The position numbers and the translations under genes are program-made. Positions 7,182 to 14,719 of a DNA stretch of 64,000 nt are shown here, piece after piece (positions within the stretch are counted from its first letter, which is position 1; each line of letters starts with the position of its first letter). This DNA comes from Lachnospiraceae bacterium (GTDB taxonomy: Bacteria; Bacillota; Clostridia; Lachnospirales; Lachnospiraceae), in the NCBI GenBank assembly GCA_030524525.1, contig JAUNGI010000007.1, forward strand, positions 1-64,000, read 5' to 3'. Under the pieces are notes generated by a model. It did no database searches, was not told where the DNA came from, and saw only the letters and a list, made by a program, of their open reading frames with translations.

Positions 7182-8570
7182 CTACGCTTTCAACATATCC
7201 CCATACGCAACCAGCGTTACGTTTCCCATCTCTGCCGCCTTATCCATACAGCCCTTTGTGAAACCGGTTTTTGCAAAGAGGTAGAAGTGCTTCTGTTTGA
7301 AGCGAAACAGATCGCTGCGTTCCACAAGAGTTTCCAGCACACCGAGATCGACTTTCTCGTTTGTCCACTTGCACTCGGCAAACACGGCGGCGTCCTTGTC
7401 CGTTCCCACAATATCAATTTCCTCCTGAGCTCTGGTTTTCGGATTTGTGCCCCACCAGCGGCCGAGGTCGCCGAAATTCACGGCACATTTACCGTCAAGC
7501 AGCAGCTTCCAAAGGTATTGCCTGCAGATTTCCTCAAACACGCCCCCCATATAGGACGACAGTCCGGGAGCAATACGCTTGTATGCAAGGTCGGCTGCCC
7601 CGCGGGAGATAATAGAGGTGTTCTCCGGTACGAAGCGGTACCAAAAGCGAAACATATTATCCTCAATGGAGTAGATTGTCTTCCGGCTTGATTTTTCCCC
7701 GTAAGGCGATTCTTTTTTTACAATGCCGAGCGTAATCAGGTTCTTAATATAAGTGGCGCATACGCTTGTGTCTTCGTCGATCTTTTGGGAAATCTCATGC
7801 ATTTTGGTGCAGCCGGCGGCGATTGCCGTAATAACTGCATTGTAAATTGCCGGTTCACGCACTTCCTGCTTCAAAAGATTGTTCGGTTCCTCAAATATCG
7901 AGGACGAAGGATTCAGGTAGGTATTTTTGATATTATCCTCAATGGAAAGCTTATCATCCATTTGCATCAGATACTGCGGAGTACCGCCGACAATGCCGTA
8001 TGCCAACGCCTTGTCAATGTCCGAAAATCTTGTAAAGCAGCGGCAGGCTTCCAAGAAGTCAAAGGGCTTGATTTTGAGCTGCGCCGTTCTTCTTCCGTAA
8101 AGCGGCGCTTTATACGCCAAAACGTGATCTTCCATATAAGACATAGAAGAACCGCAGAGAATCAGGAACAGCTTGGAGCTGTCCCTGTTTTTGTCGATCA
8201 AAAGCTGCAGCGTGGAAGCAAGGCTCTTGGACGCACGGGCAACATAGGGATATTCGTCAATTACCAGCACAATGCGTTTTGTCTTTGCCAGCTCGAAAAC
8301 GTATTCCAATGCGGATTGAAAAGAGGCAAAGGCAGAATCGACAGCGATCCCCGTATGGTACTCCATAATGCACCTTGAAAGGTTATCAAGATTTTGCTTG
8401 GCGTTGCTCTCTACGCCGGTAAAGAAAATGGTATCTTTGTCTTTGATAAACTCGCTGATCAGAGCGGTTTTTCCCACTCGACGGCGACCGTAAATAACCG
8501 CAAATTCAAATCCAGCGGAAAGATAAAGCTTATTTAACGTATTCAGTTCCTGCTTTCTTCCTATGAACAT
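7182..8570 (-). CDS. ATPase of the AAA/DUF234 type
   Basis: The 462-residue protein has Walker A GRRRVGKTAL at residues 28-37 and Walker B IVLVIDEYPYV near residue 102, an ATPase core of the archaeal AAA_14/ATPase_2 type, then a winged-helix segment, and a C-terminal DUF234 domain. The C-terminal EIDIVGTDKDAAVFAECKW (about residues 393-411) resembles a PD-(D/E)xK nuclease-like core. Proteins of this type are common in Firmicutes and Archaea but their biological role is unclear; association with mobile DNA or defence is often suggested without proof. A consensus promoter lies directly upstream. Confidence 0.82.
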   Translation of the reverse strand: MFIGRKQELNTLNKLYLSAGFEFAVIYGRRRVGKTALISEFIKDKDTIFFTGVESNAKQNLDNLSRCIMEYHTGIAVDSAFASFQSALEYVFELAKTKRIVLVIDEYPYVARASKSLASTLQLLIDKNRDSSKLFLILCGSSMSYMEDHVLAYKAPLYGRRTAQLKIKPFDFLEACRCFTRFSDIDKALAYGIVGGTPQYLMQMDDKLSIEDNIKNTYLNPSSSIFEEPNNLLKQEVREPAIYNAVITAIAAGCTKMHEISQKIDEDTSVCATYIKNLITLGIVKKESPYGEKSSRKTIYSIEDNMFRFWYRFVPENTSIISRGAADLAYKRIAPGLSSYMGGVFEEICRQYLWKLLLDGKCAVNFGDLGRWWGTNPKTRAQEEIDIVGTDKDAAVFAECKWTNEKVDLGVLETLVERSDLFRFKQKHFYLFAKTGFTKGCMDKAAEMGNVTLVAYGDMLKA

Positions 8571-8589
8571 CGTCGCGCCTCCTCAATTC

Positions 8590-8639
8590 TAGTTGTTTAC
8601 GATTTACTAAATTATAACCAACTAAATTGAATCTGTCAA
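8590..8639 (-). promoter_or_regulatory. Consensus promoter with inverted repeat for the DUF234 ATPase gene
   Basis: A perfect TTGACA (8634-8639), 17-bp spacer and perfect TATAAT (8611-8616) face the DUF234 gene. Inverted hexamers TAGTTG (8590-8595) and CAACTA (8619-8624) flank the -10 and start region and could bind a repressor. Confidence 0.65.
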
Positions 8640-8699
8640 TAGCTTCTGCAGCCTTTCCTTCCTTACGCTTTACCGGCGCATCCGCAGCGCCCGTCCCTG

Positions 8700-8774
8700 C
8701 TTCCCGCGCGTCTAAAGCCGCAGCGCGATCAACTCCTCCATGGGACGCGTCCCCACCGCCTGCTTCCCGCACGC
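8700..8774 (-). repeat. Duplicated 3' end of the ABC-F gene
   Basis: Downstream of the ABC-F stop the sequence GGTGGGGACG reappears and, in frame, encodes VGTRPMEELIALRL and a stop, followed by a near copy of the trailer (GCGGGAAGCA). The gene's own end reads VGTKRLRL. The two copies differ by an internal gap of about 20 bases, which suggests a tandem duplication of the gene end followed by a deletion in the copy now in use. Confidence 0.5.
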
Positions 8775-10280
8775 CTAGAGCCGCAGCCGCTTCGTCCCCA
8801 CCTTTTCTCCGAACGCCCGGTCGTGCTCGACGAGCAGCATCGTCGGTCTGCAGCGGCAGATCACCTGTTCCAGCTGCATCCGCGAGAAAACGTCGATGTA
8901 GTTGAGCGGCTCGTCCCACAGGTACAGATGCGCCGGCTGACACAGGCTTCCCGCCAGCAGAACCTTCTTTTTCTGCCCTTCGGAGAAGTCCTCCATCGGC
9001 TTTTCAAACTGCGGCCGCGAAAAATCCAGCTTCCGCAGGAGCGCAAGAAACGTCGCCGTGCGCACGCCAAGCCGCTCGGCATATTCCCACAGACTTCCGC
9101 GCAAATGCGAGGTGTCTTGGGACACATAAGAGATCGTCATTCCCGAAGCCACAAGAAGCTCGCCCTGCAAATTCCGGGCGGCGGACGCCTCGCCGAGGAT
9201 CGCCTTTAAGATACTCGACTTTCCGCAGCCGTTTTTCCCCTGCAGCACAACGCGCTCGCCCTGCTCCACCGTAAAGGTCAGCTCGGAAAAGACCTGCCGC
9301 TCGCCATAGGAAATGCCAAGACGCTTTGCCTCCACCAGCACGCGCTTGGGATGAACGAGCGGCATCAGGCGCAGCTCCTCGGCCTGCTCCACGTCCTTCA
9401 AAAGCTGCTCCTTGTCGGCGATCGCCTTTTCCTGCCGCCGCTCCAGATTTTTCCTCCGCTGCTGCATCCGCCGCGACTGCTCCGCCACATAAGCCCGCGA
9501 ATCGCGCCAACGGTGGGTATCCAAGATCGGGTCGTAGCCGATCTTGGTCGATTCGACCCGATCCGCCCATTCCCGGCTCTGCCGCGCCGCCGCCCGAAGC
9601 TTTCGGATCTCCTTTTGGAGCCGCTCGTTTTCCGCCCGTTCGAAGGCGTCCCGGCGTTCCTTGTTTTCCCACCAGCTCGAAAAATTCCCCCGCTCCACCG
9701 AAATGCTGTTCCGGTTAATGACCAGCACATGGTCGATGCAGGCGTCCAGAAATTTCCGGTCGTGGGAAACGAGCAGGAAGCTCTGCTTCCGTTTCAGATA
9801 TTCCTGCACGATCTCCCTGCCCTCCACGTCCAAATGGTTGGTCGGCTCGTCGATCAGCAAAAAGCGCCTCTCCTTTGCAAACAGCACGGCAAGCATGATC
9901 CGCGTCTGCTCTCCTTTGCTGAGGCTTCCAAAGGCGCGATACAAAAGCTCCGCCTCCATCCCCAGCAGCTCCATTTCGCGAAGGACGCGCCACAGCTCGT
10001 ACTCGGGGTCCATTTCCTCAAGCACGTCCGCCGTGTCTTTGCGCGCCGCCTCCGGGGACAGCGCAAAGGGGAACGAATCGAACAGCAGATCCGAAACGAT
10101 GCTGCCCCTGTACGCCAGCTCGCCCTTTAACAGCCGCAGAAGCGTCGTCTTGCCCCTGCCGTTCCTTCCGATCAACCCGCACTTCCAGTTCGAGTCGATC
10201 CGAAAGCTTGCGTTTTCAAACACGTTGTCGTAGCTGCCCTCATAGCAAAAAGTTAAATCATTTACACAAATTTCCGACAT
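8775..10280 (-). CDS. ABC-F protein of the Lsa/Vga antibiotic-resistance type
   Basis: The protein (501 residues) has two ABC ATPase cassettes and no membrane segment. Cassette 1 has GLIGRNGRGKTTLLRLL (Walker A), SLSKGEQTR (signature) and LLIDEPTNHLD (Walker B); cassette 2 has LQGKNGCGKSSIL, FSEGQKKKV and LYLWDEPLNYID. The WK-GLIGRNGRGKTTLLRLL start and the DEPLNYIDV motif are those of the Lsa subfamily, which displaces lincosamides, streptogramin A and pleuromutilins from the ribosome. The charged linker between cassettes (about residues 205-300) would be the antibiotic-resistance domain. The upstream leader looks like a ribosome-mediated attenuator, which fits this role. Confidence 0.87.
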   Translation of the reverse strand: MSEICVNDLTFCYEGSYDNVFENASFRIDSNWKCGLIGRNGRGKTTLLRLLKGELAYRGSIVSDLLFDSFPFALSPEAARKDTADVLEEMDPEYELWRVLREMELLGMEAELLYRAFGSLSKGEQTRIMLAVLFAKERRFLLIDEPTNHLDVEGREIVQEYLKRKQSFLLVSHDRKFLDACIDHVLVINRNSISVERGNFSSWWENKERRDAFERAENERLQKEIRKLRAAARQSREWADRVESTKIGYDPILDTHRWRDSRAYVAEQSRRMQQRRKNLERRQEKAIADKEQLLKDVEQAEELRLMPLVHPKRVLVEAKRLGISYGERQVFSELTFTVEQGERVVLQGKNGCGKSSILKAILGEASAARNLQGELLVASGMTISYVSQDTSHLRGSLWEYAERLGVRTATFLALLRKLDFSRPQFEKPMEDFSEGQKKKVLLAGSLCQPAHLYLWDEPLNYIDVFSRMQLEQVICRCRPTMLLVEHDRAFGEKVGTKRLRL

Positions 10281-10437
10281 AGATACCTCTGCTTTCCGCA
10301 GGGAATTTCCCCGCCTTTTCTGCTCGTCGCCTGTCGGTGCGGAAATTTGTCCGTATGCTCTTTTTTAAGGGAAACTCTGTGATCGCCCCGCCGCCTATAG
10401 GAACGTTTTTTCCCATACCGGAGCAAGAACTCTCACG

Positions 10438-10487
10438 GCGCGATCCTCAGCGGAACGTTTTTCTATAGAAACGCAGCTTCCAATAAA
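10438..10487. repeat. Repeat family R1, decayed copy
   Basis: GCGATCCTCAGCGGAACG followed by TTTTTCTATAGAAACGCAG and a degraded second arm matches the order of parts in the copy at 4154-4217, but the stem no longer pairs well. Confidence 0.5.
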
Positions 10488-10557
10488 ACAAAGAATCTCG
10501 CAAGCGAGATTCTCCGCCTGCGGCGGGCTGCGCAGCGGCACCTTCCTCTCCGCCGCA

Positions 10558-10618
10558 GTGCGATCCCTGCGGAGCGTTTTTTGTTTCATAGGACGTATTT
10601 TCCTATGAAACGAAAAAA
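10558..10618. repeat. Repeat family R1, copy 2
   Basis: GTGCGATCCCTGCGGAGCG is followed by a T-run and a perfect 11-bp stem (GTTTCATAGGA and TCCTATGAAAC) around a seven-base loop, then an A-run. The stem differs in sequence from copy 1 but still pairs, which argues for selection on the hairpin. Confidence 0.7.
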
Positions 10619-10643
10619 GGATGCAGTTCGCCTGCATCCTTCT
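10613..10643 (-). terminator. Intrinsic terminator in the ABC-F leader
   Basis: On the minus strand AAGGATGCAG, loop GCGAA and CTGCATCCTT form a perfect 10-bp stem followed by a U-run. It stops transcripts coming from the GNAT gene or from the ABC-F leader before they reach the ABC-F start. Confidence 0.75.
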
Positions 10644-10718
10644 AAAATCCATTCAAAATTCAAAGACAGCCTGCCCCGCAGGCGTCCCCGACGTGATTTC
10701 CGATATCGCAGTTTCCCC

Positions 10719-10761
10719 AAAAAAGAGCGCACTGACCCGCTGCAAGCGACTCCTGCTCTTT
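10719..10761 (-). terminator. Attenuator-like hairpin just downstream of the leader peptide
   Basis: AAAGAGC pairs with GCTCTTT about 40 bases later and is followed by six U residues on the minus strand; an inner CGCT/AGCG pairing extends the stem. It begins eleven bases after the leader-peptide stop, as expected of a ribosome-controlled attenuator. Confidence 0.6.
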
Positions 10762-10771
10762 ACCGATTCCA

Positions 10772-10798
10772 TTATCTAAGGGAAATGCGATTACTCAT
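10772..10798 (-). CDS. Candidate leader peptide MSNRISLR for ABC-F attenuation
   Basis: An eight-codon frame encoding MSNRISLR has an AAAGGA ribosome binding site at good spacing and is followed at once by a terminator hairpin. Very short leader peptides of this sort precede ABC-F and rRNA methyltransferase resistance genes; an antibiotic-stalled ribosome on the leader prevents terminator formation. The peptide itself is not one recognised from the literature, so the assignment rests on architecture. Confidence 0.5.
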   Translation of the reverse strand: MSNRISLR

Positions 10799-10873
10799 AC
10801 TTCACGTTCCTTTCTTTCGTCCGGGCGCCACCCCGAACGGAGGCGATTCCACCCGCCCCGTGTACTTAAACTT

Positions 10874-10902
10874 AAACTAATACAGATCGCCCCGGTTGTC
10901 AA
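10874..10902 (-). promoter_or_regulatory. Possible promoter of the ABC-F leader transcript
   Basis: A perfect TTGACA -35 (10897-10902) with a 17-bp spacer leads to a weak TAGTTT -10 (10874-10879) on the minus strand, about 75 bases upstream of the leader ORF. Confidence 0.4.
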
Positions 10903-10928
10903 GGGAAATTTCCCCGGCGGGGCGCGGC

Positions 10929-11453
10929 TTACCGCAGCCGCTTTGACAAATACAGCACCAGATCGTCGTCATTGCGGCACTCGGCATACGGCGGGCATAC
11001 GCCGTCTCCGTACCAAACGCCGGAGCCGTCCGGCACATAGCCCCGCTTTACATACATGCGCTGCGCGCTTCCGTAGCCGCCGTGAAGCCCCACGCCCAGA
11101 TAGACCGTATCGGCATATTCCGAGGCGATCCCCTCCGCCGTGTCCATCAGCCGTCCGCCGATCCCCCGGTTCCGGTACTTCTCCAGCACGCCGAAATCCA
11201 CGATCTCCGGCCAGCCCTTTCCGGCAAACGCGCCCCAGCCGCTGTTCGGATAGACGCTGACATAGCCCACCGGCTGACCGCCGCATTCGGCAGTCAGCGC
11301 CACTGCCCTGCCGTTTGCGGCGTCTGCGAGCCGCGTCCGGTATTTCTCCGGCGAGGCGTCCCAGCCCTGCTCCCGCTCCGCGTCCGCGATCGCCTGCGCA
11401 TCGGCTTCCTCCATATCTCTGATTTGAATTTCCTCGTCCCTGTAATAGATCAT
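10929..11453 (-). CDS. GNAT-family N-acetyltransferase
   Basis: From the ATG at 11453 (GGAGG six bases upstream) the protein has 174 residues. It begins EIQIRDMEEADAQAIADAER and contains the acetyl-CoA loop EKYRNRGIGGRLMDTAE (R-x-x-G-x-G, about residues 90-106), followed by YLGVGLHGGYGSAQRMYVKRGY, the usual last strands of a GNAT fold. The frame continues upstream without a stop into a decayed histidine kinase, but the ribosome binding site and full GNAT domain show where the real gene starts. The substrate is unknown. Confidence 0.8.
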   Translation of the reverse strand: MIYYRDEEIQIRDMEEADAQAIADAEREQGWDASPEKYRTRLADAANGRAVALTAECGGQPVGYVSVYPNSGWGAFAGKGWPEIVDFGVLEKYRNRGIGGRLMDTAEGIASEYADTVYLGVGLHGGYGSAQRMYVKRGYVPDGSGVWYGDGVCPPYAECRNDDDLVLYLSKRLR

Positions 11454-11924
11454 TCCGTCCTCCGTTCCGGAGCGATGCGCCGCAGGGAACCCGTTACAGC
11501 TCGATCCTTGCCGTAAAATTCCGTTCTCCGCCGAAAGCTTCAACACATAGTCCTGCTGTTCCGGCATTCCGAAAAAACGGTTTATGATCTGCCGGCTTTT
11601 ATCGCTCATCTCGACTCGAATGATACCATCTTCCTCCGCATATTTCAATGCGTTCCCGATCAGATTTTCAAGCGCCTGCCGCATATAGAGCGGGTTCGCA
11701 GGAATTGTACAGCTTCCCGACACCTTCGCGGAAAGCTTCTTTTCCTCGGAAAGCACCTGATATTTCCGAAGGCTCTCCTGTGTAATGCCCGCTAAGTCCG
11801 TCTCCTCTTTTACCGGTCTGCCGCTTACGTTCTCCGCTTTCGACAGCTCCAGAATATCGGTGATCGTCCGGTTCATATAGGCGGTATTTGCTTGGATTGA
11901 CGCAAGATAATCCAAATTTTTTCA
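11454..11924 (-). pseudogene. Histidine kinase fragment
   Basis: Directly upstream of, and in frame with, the GNAT gene lies TAYMNRTITDILELSKAEN, the second helix of a HisKA dimerisation domain, then the N-box MRQALENLIGNALKYAEEDG of the ATPase domain. The H-box, sensor and membrane parts are missing at the 5' side and the G1/G2 boxes beyond are corrupted, so this is a gene remnant. It has no usable start signal. Confidence 0.7.
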
Positions 11925-12328
11925 GGTCACAACCTCCGAGGCTAATTTCACCGTACCGATTTCTCTTGGAATCTCGTACTGCTGCCGAAATACCGTATTT
12001 TTTATTGCCTGCCACCCGCCAAACAGTTCGTTCAAATGCGAAGCATTTTGAACATATTTCCTCTGCCTTGTGCGCCACGCGCACCTTATATTTCAAAGTG
12101 CTAAATGCGAAGCATTTTGAACATATTTCCTCTGCCCGCTTCCCGTCTGCAAGATTTATCCGAGTTGTTTTTTCCCGAAAGATGTGCCATACTCAGGCTA
12201 TCCTTTCCGAAGGAAAGCAAAATGCACGCACCTTGTCTGCTTTTTCCTTGCTTTCCTACCGAATTCCCGCTTCATGTCGTGGCATTATTATGCGAAAAAT
12301 TCTAAGATGGCTTCAGAAAGGAGGACAT
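11925..12328. other. Intergenic stretch with gene remnant and 34-bp direct repeat
   Basis: No intact gene is visible. On the minus strand a frame of about 38 codons ending at 11922 (LNELFGGWQAIKNTVFRQQY, then EIPREIGTVK) looks like the tail of a lost protein that is not recognised. Two identical 34-bp copies, each containing the hairpin AAATGC-GAA-GCATTT, lie at 12034-12067 and 12103-12136. The XRE gene's ribosome binding site closes the region. Confidence 0.55.
12034..12136. repeat. Two identical 34-bp direct repeats, 69-bp period
   Basis: Copies at 12034-12067 and 12103-12136 are identical and start AAATGCGAAGCATTTTGAAC. Each contains a small perfect hairpin. The 69-bp period is a multiple of three and on the minus strand gives a repeated peptide AEEICSKCFAF, but no gene context supports translation. 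Confidence 0.8.
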
Positions 12329-12838
12329 ATGGACCAACAAAAAATAGGACGTTTCTTAAAGGAACTCAGAAAAGAAAAGGGTATCACTCAGGAACAGTTT
12401 GCGGAAATGATGGGCGTCACCAACCGGAGCGTTTCCCGATGGGAAACCGGTTCCAATATGCCGGATTTGGATCTGCTTCTTATCATTGCAGACTATTACA
12501 AAGTGGAACTAAAAGAAATTTTGGATGGAGAAAGGAAAAAGGAAAACATGAACAAGGAATTGGAAGAAACTGTATTACAGGTTGCCGATTACAGCAATCA
12601 GGAGAAGCTGCGTCTGACCCGGCGAATCCATTATATTTTTATCGTCGGTGTAGCCGCGCTGCTTTTGTACATGGTGTTGGAGATAAAGGGCTTAACCGAA
12701 AGCGGCATTTATGAAGATATCGCAAGCTTCGCATTGGGTCTGGTATTTGGCGGGCTCCTCGTGGGAGTTCTGTACACAAGCCGGTATATGGCGAAAATCA
12801 AAGCGTTTAAGATGCGCTTATTAAAACGGAACCTGTAA
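12329..12838 (+). CDS. XRE-family regulator with membrane segments
   Basis: The 169-residue protein starts at an ATG directly behind AAAGGAGG. Residues 5-60 are a Cro/C1-type helix-turn-helix (IGRFLKELRKEKGITQEQFA, then VTNRSVSRWETGSNMPD). After a short linker, two hydrophobic segments follow at about residues 104-124 (YIFIVGVAALLLYMVLEI) and 134-156 (IASFALGLVFGGLLVGVLY). It is therefore a DNA-binding protein anchored in the membrane, a common Firmicute architecture whose signal is usually unknown. It stands alone and is followed by a terminator. Confidence 0.82.
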   Translation: MDQQKIGRFLKELRKEKGITQEQFAEMMGVTNRSVSRWETGSNMPDLDLLLIIADYYKVELKEILDGERKKENMNKELEETVLQVADYSNQEKLRLTRRIHYIFIVGVAALLLYMVLEIKGLTESGIYEDIASFALGLVFGGLLVGVLYTSRYMAKIKAFKMRLLKRNL

Positions 12839-12866
12839 GCGTTTGCCGTATCCGCCGACCGTTTTC

Positions 12867-12902
12867 AAAGGAGAATCCCACTTTGCAGGATTCTCCTTTT
12901 AT
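12867..12902 (+). terminator. Terminator of the XRE gene
   Basis: AAAGGAGAATCC and GGATTCTCCTTT form a perfect 12-bp stem with a nine-base loop, ending in a T-run. The leading A-run lets it act in the other direction as well, for the convergent aldo/keto reductase gene. Confidence 0.8.
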
Positions 12903-12973
12903 AGTTTTTATTCCAAGCCGAGGTTCCGCTCCCTGCACTTTTCCACGGCGAAATCGTGCTTTTGATGCGCCGC

Positions 12974-13966
12974 CTACTCCTTCAAAATCTTCTCGATCGC
13001 CGCCAGCTCCTCTTCCGTAAACGCAAGCCGCTCAATACACCTTACGTTTTCCTCGATCTGCTCCGGTCGGCTTGCGCCGATCAGCACGGTCGCCACCGCC
13101 GGATTGCGCAGCACCCACGAAAGCGCCAGCTGCGAAAGCTTCTGCCCGCGTTCTGCGGCAAGCTCGTTGAGACGGTTGAGCCTTGCGACCATCTTTTCGT
13201 CCAGCTGACCGCCGATCCACGTTTCGCCTTTCCCGACCCGCGAATCCGCCGGAACGCCCTTTAGATATTTGTCGGTCAGGAAGCCCTGATAAAGCGGCGA
13301 GAACACGGCCAGACCGATGCCGTTCTCCGCGGCGAACGCGTCCAGCCCGTCGTCCTCGATCCAACGATTCAGCATCGCATAGGAGGGCTGGTTGACGATG
13401 AAGGGCGTATGCAGCTCCCTGAAAATTTTCATGATCTCCTCGGTCTGACGGCGGTTGTAGTTGGATATGCCGACATAGAGCGCCTTGCCCTGCCTTACGG
13501 CTTGGTCCAGCGCCAGCGCCGTTTCCTCCAAGGGCGTGTTCGGGTCAAAAACGTGGTGATAGAAAATGTCCACATACTCAAGCCCCATGCGCTTCAGGCT
13601 CTGATCGAGCGAGGCGAGCAGATACTTGCGCGAGCCGTTCCGGTCGCCGTAAGGTCCCGGCCACATTTCATAGCCTGCCTTTGTGGAAATGCACATCTCG
13701 TCACGGTACTGCTTCATGCCGCCGAGAATGCGTCCGAAATTTTCCTCGGCGCTGCCGTTGTACGGATTGCCGTAATTATTTGCAAGATCGAAATGCGTAA
13801 TACCGAGATCAAACGCCGTATGCACCATTGCCTCCATATTGGCAAGGCTGCCGCGGTTCCCGAAATTCTGCCAAAAGCCCAGCGATACCGCAGGCAGCTT
13901 CAAGCCGCTTTTTCCGCAGCGGTTATAGACCATCTTTTCATATCTCTTTTCGTTTGCCGTATACAT
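12974..13966 (-). CDS. Aldo/keto reductase (YghZ-like)
   Basis: The protein (330 residues) follows the AKR barrel: LGFWQNFG near the start, THFDLANNYG with catalytic D and Y (about residues 58-67), STKAGYEMWPGPYGDRNGSR, the HHVFDPNTPLEETALALDQ segment with the catalytic H, and GKALYVGISNY. The WPGPYGD motif is characteristic of the YghZ/Gpr group that reduces L-glyceraldehyde 3-phosphate and methylglyoxal-like aldehydes with NADPH. A GAGGAG site precedes the ATG. It is followed in the opposite direction by the XRE terminator; no operon partner is seen upstream. Confidence 0.88.
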   Translation of the reverse strand: MYTANEKRYEKMVYNRCGKSGLKLPAVSLGFWQNFGNRGSLANMEAMVHTAFDLGITHFDLANNYGNPYNGSAEENFGRILGGMKQYRDEMCISTKAGYEMWPGPYGDRNGSRKYLLASLDQSLKRMGLEYVDIFYHHVFDPNTPLEETALALDQAVRQGKALYVGISNYNRRQTEEIMKIFRELHTPFIVNQPSYAMLNRWIEDDGLDAFAAENGIGLAVFSPLYQGFLTDKYLKGVPADSRVGKGETWIGGQLDEKMVARLNRLNELAAERGQKLSQLALSWVLRNPAVATVLIGASRPEQIEENVRCIERLAFTEEELAAIEKILKE

Positions 13967-13992
13967 GTTCGTAAGCTCCTCACTTTCATTTT

Positions 13993-14691
13993 TTATCCGT
14001 GTTTTTTCTCCAAGATCAGGTGATGGAAAAAAGCGACGCCCTTATATTCCTCCCTGTCCGCGACCCTGCTTTCCAGCGCCTTCATATTTTGCTGCCATTC
14101 CCTGTCGGTATGCAGCTCCTGATTCTGCTGCAGGTCCCAGAAGGTCCGCATCCCCAGCACCTTTTTGACGGTCAGTCCGGGCGCCCAGCGCGTCAGCTCC
14201 CCGTCCTCGTAATAGTTGATCGTCCCATACCGGGAGGTAACGCCGCTCTCCCCGTCCAGCAGGGCGCCCGCGTGTTCAAAATTGTTCAGCAGCACCGCCA
14301 TCTGCATGACGCGTCCCGCGCGATTGTGTTTCAGAACGGACAGCGTTCCTCCCGGCCGCAGCAGCCGCTCAAACTCCCGCAGGATCTCCTGCCGCTCCGC
14401 CGCGTATTCCAGCACGTTGTGACAAAGGATAACGTCGAACGCCTCATCCGGAAATTCCGCAAGGCAGCGGTAATCACCGCAGATCTGCCGGACGTTTTCA
14501 TAGGGATTTTCCGCCAGCGTCCGCCCGTCCGGCTCTACGGCAACCACCGTATTGCGCTCCGCATAATGCGCGCCCATCACGCCGTTTCCGCAGCCGAATT
14601 CCAAGATCGTCTTTCCTTCAAACTCCCCCAACTGCTGCCACGTCAGTTCCTTTTGCAGCAGCTCCCATGCGCCAAGCTCCTGTAGCTTCAT
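13993..14691 (-). CDS. SAM-dependent methyltransferase, class I
   Basis: The 232-residue protein has the SAM-binding motif TILEFGCGNGVMGAHYAE at about residues 27-44, an acidic end of strand 2 (VVAVEPDGRTL), and FDVILCHNVLEY followed by LRPGGTLSVLKHN, all in the order of Rossmann-fold methyltransferases of the UbiE/Methyltransf_11 type. It is probably CmoA/tRNA- or small-molecule-acting, but the substrate cannot be deduced. The ATG at 14691 follows GGAGGAAGG; an upstream ATG would add 39 residues of low quality. The P-loop kinase gene lies 28 bases upstream in the same direction. Confidence 0.85.
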   Translation of the reverse strand: MKLQELGAWELLQKELTWQQLGEFEGKTILEFGCGNGVMGAHYAERNTVVAVEPDGRTLAENPYENVRQICGDYRCLAEFPDEAFDVILCHNVLEYAAERQEILREFERLLRPGGTLSVLKHNRAGRVMQMAVLLNNFEHAGALLDGESGVTSRYGTINYYEDGELTRWAPGLTVKKVLGMRTFWDLQQNQELHTDREWQQNMKALESRVADREEYKGVAFFHHLILEKKHG

Positions 14692-14719
14692 ACCTTCCTC
14701 CTCTTTGCTGCTCGTTTGC

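Larger units (their letters stand above)
10281..10928. other. Long intergenic leader and repeat region upstream of the ABC-F gene
   Basis: This stretch of about 650 bases has no full-length gene. Read toward the ABC-F gene it holds a possible promoter (10874-10902), a short leader ORF (10772-10798), two terminator hairpins (10719-10761 and 10613-10643) and one clear plus one decayed copy of repeat family R1. The last ~100 bases before the start show nothing else recognisable. Confidence 0.7.

Noticed and set aside
10929..11915. A single fused histidine kinase-acetyltransferase protein
   Set aside because: The kinase part lacks its H-box and later ATPase boxes and has no start signal, while the GNAT part has its own GGAGG and ATG at 11453.
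12034..12136. Two-repeat CRISPR or phage attachment site
   Set aside because: Only two copies exist, 69 bp apart, and there is no integrase, phage or cas gene near them.
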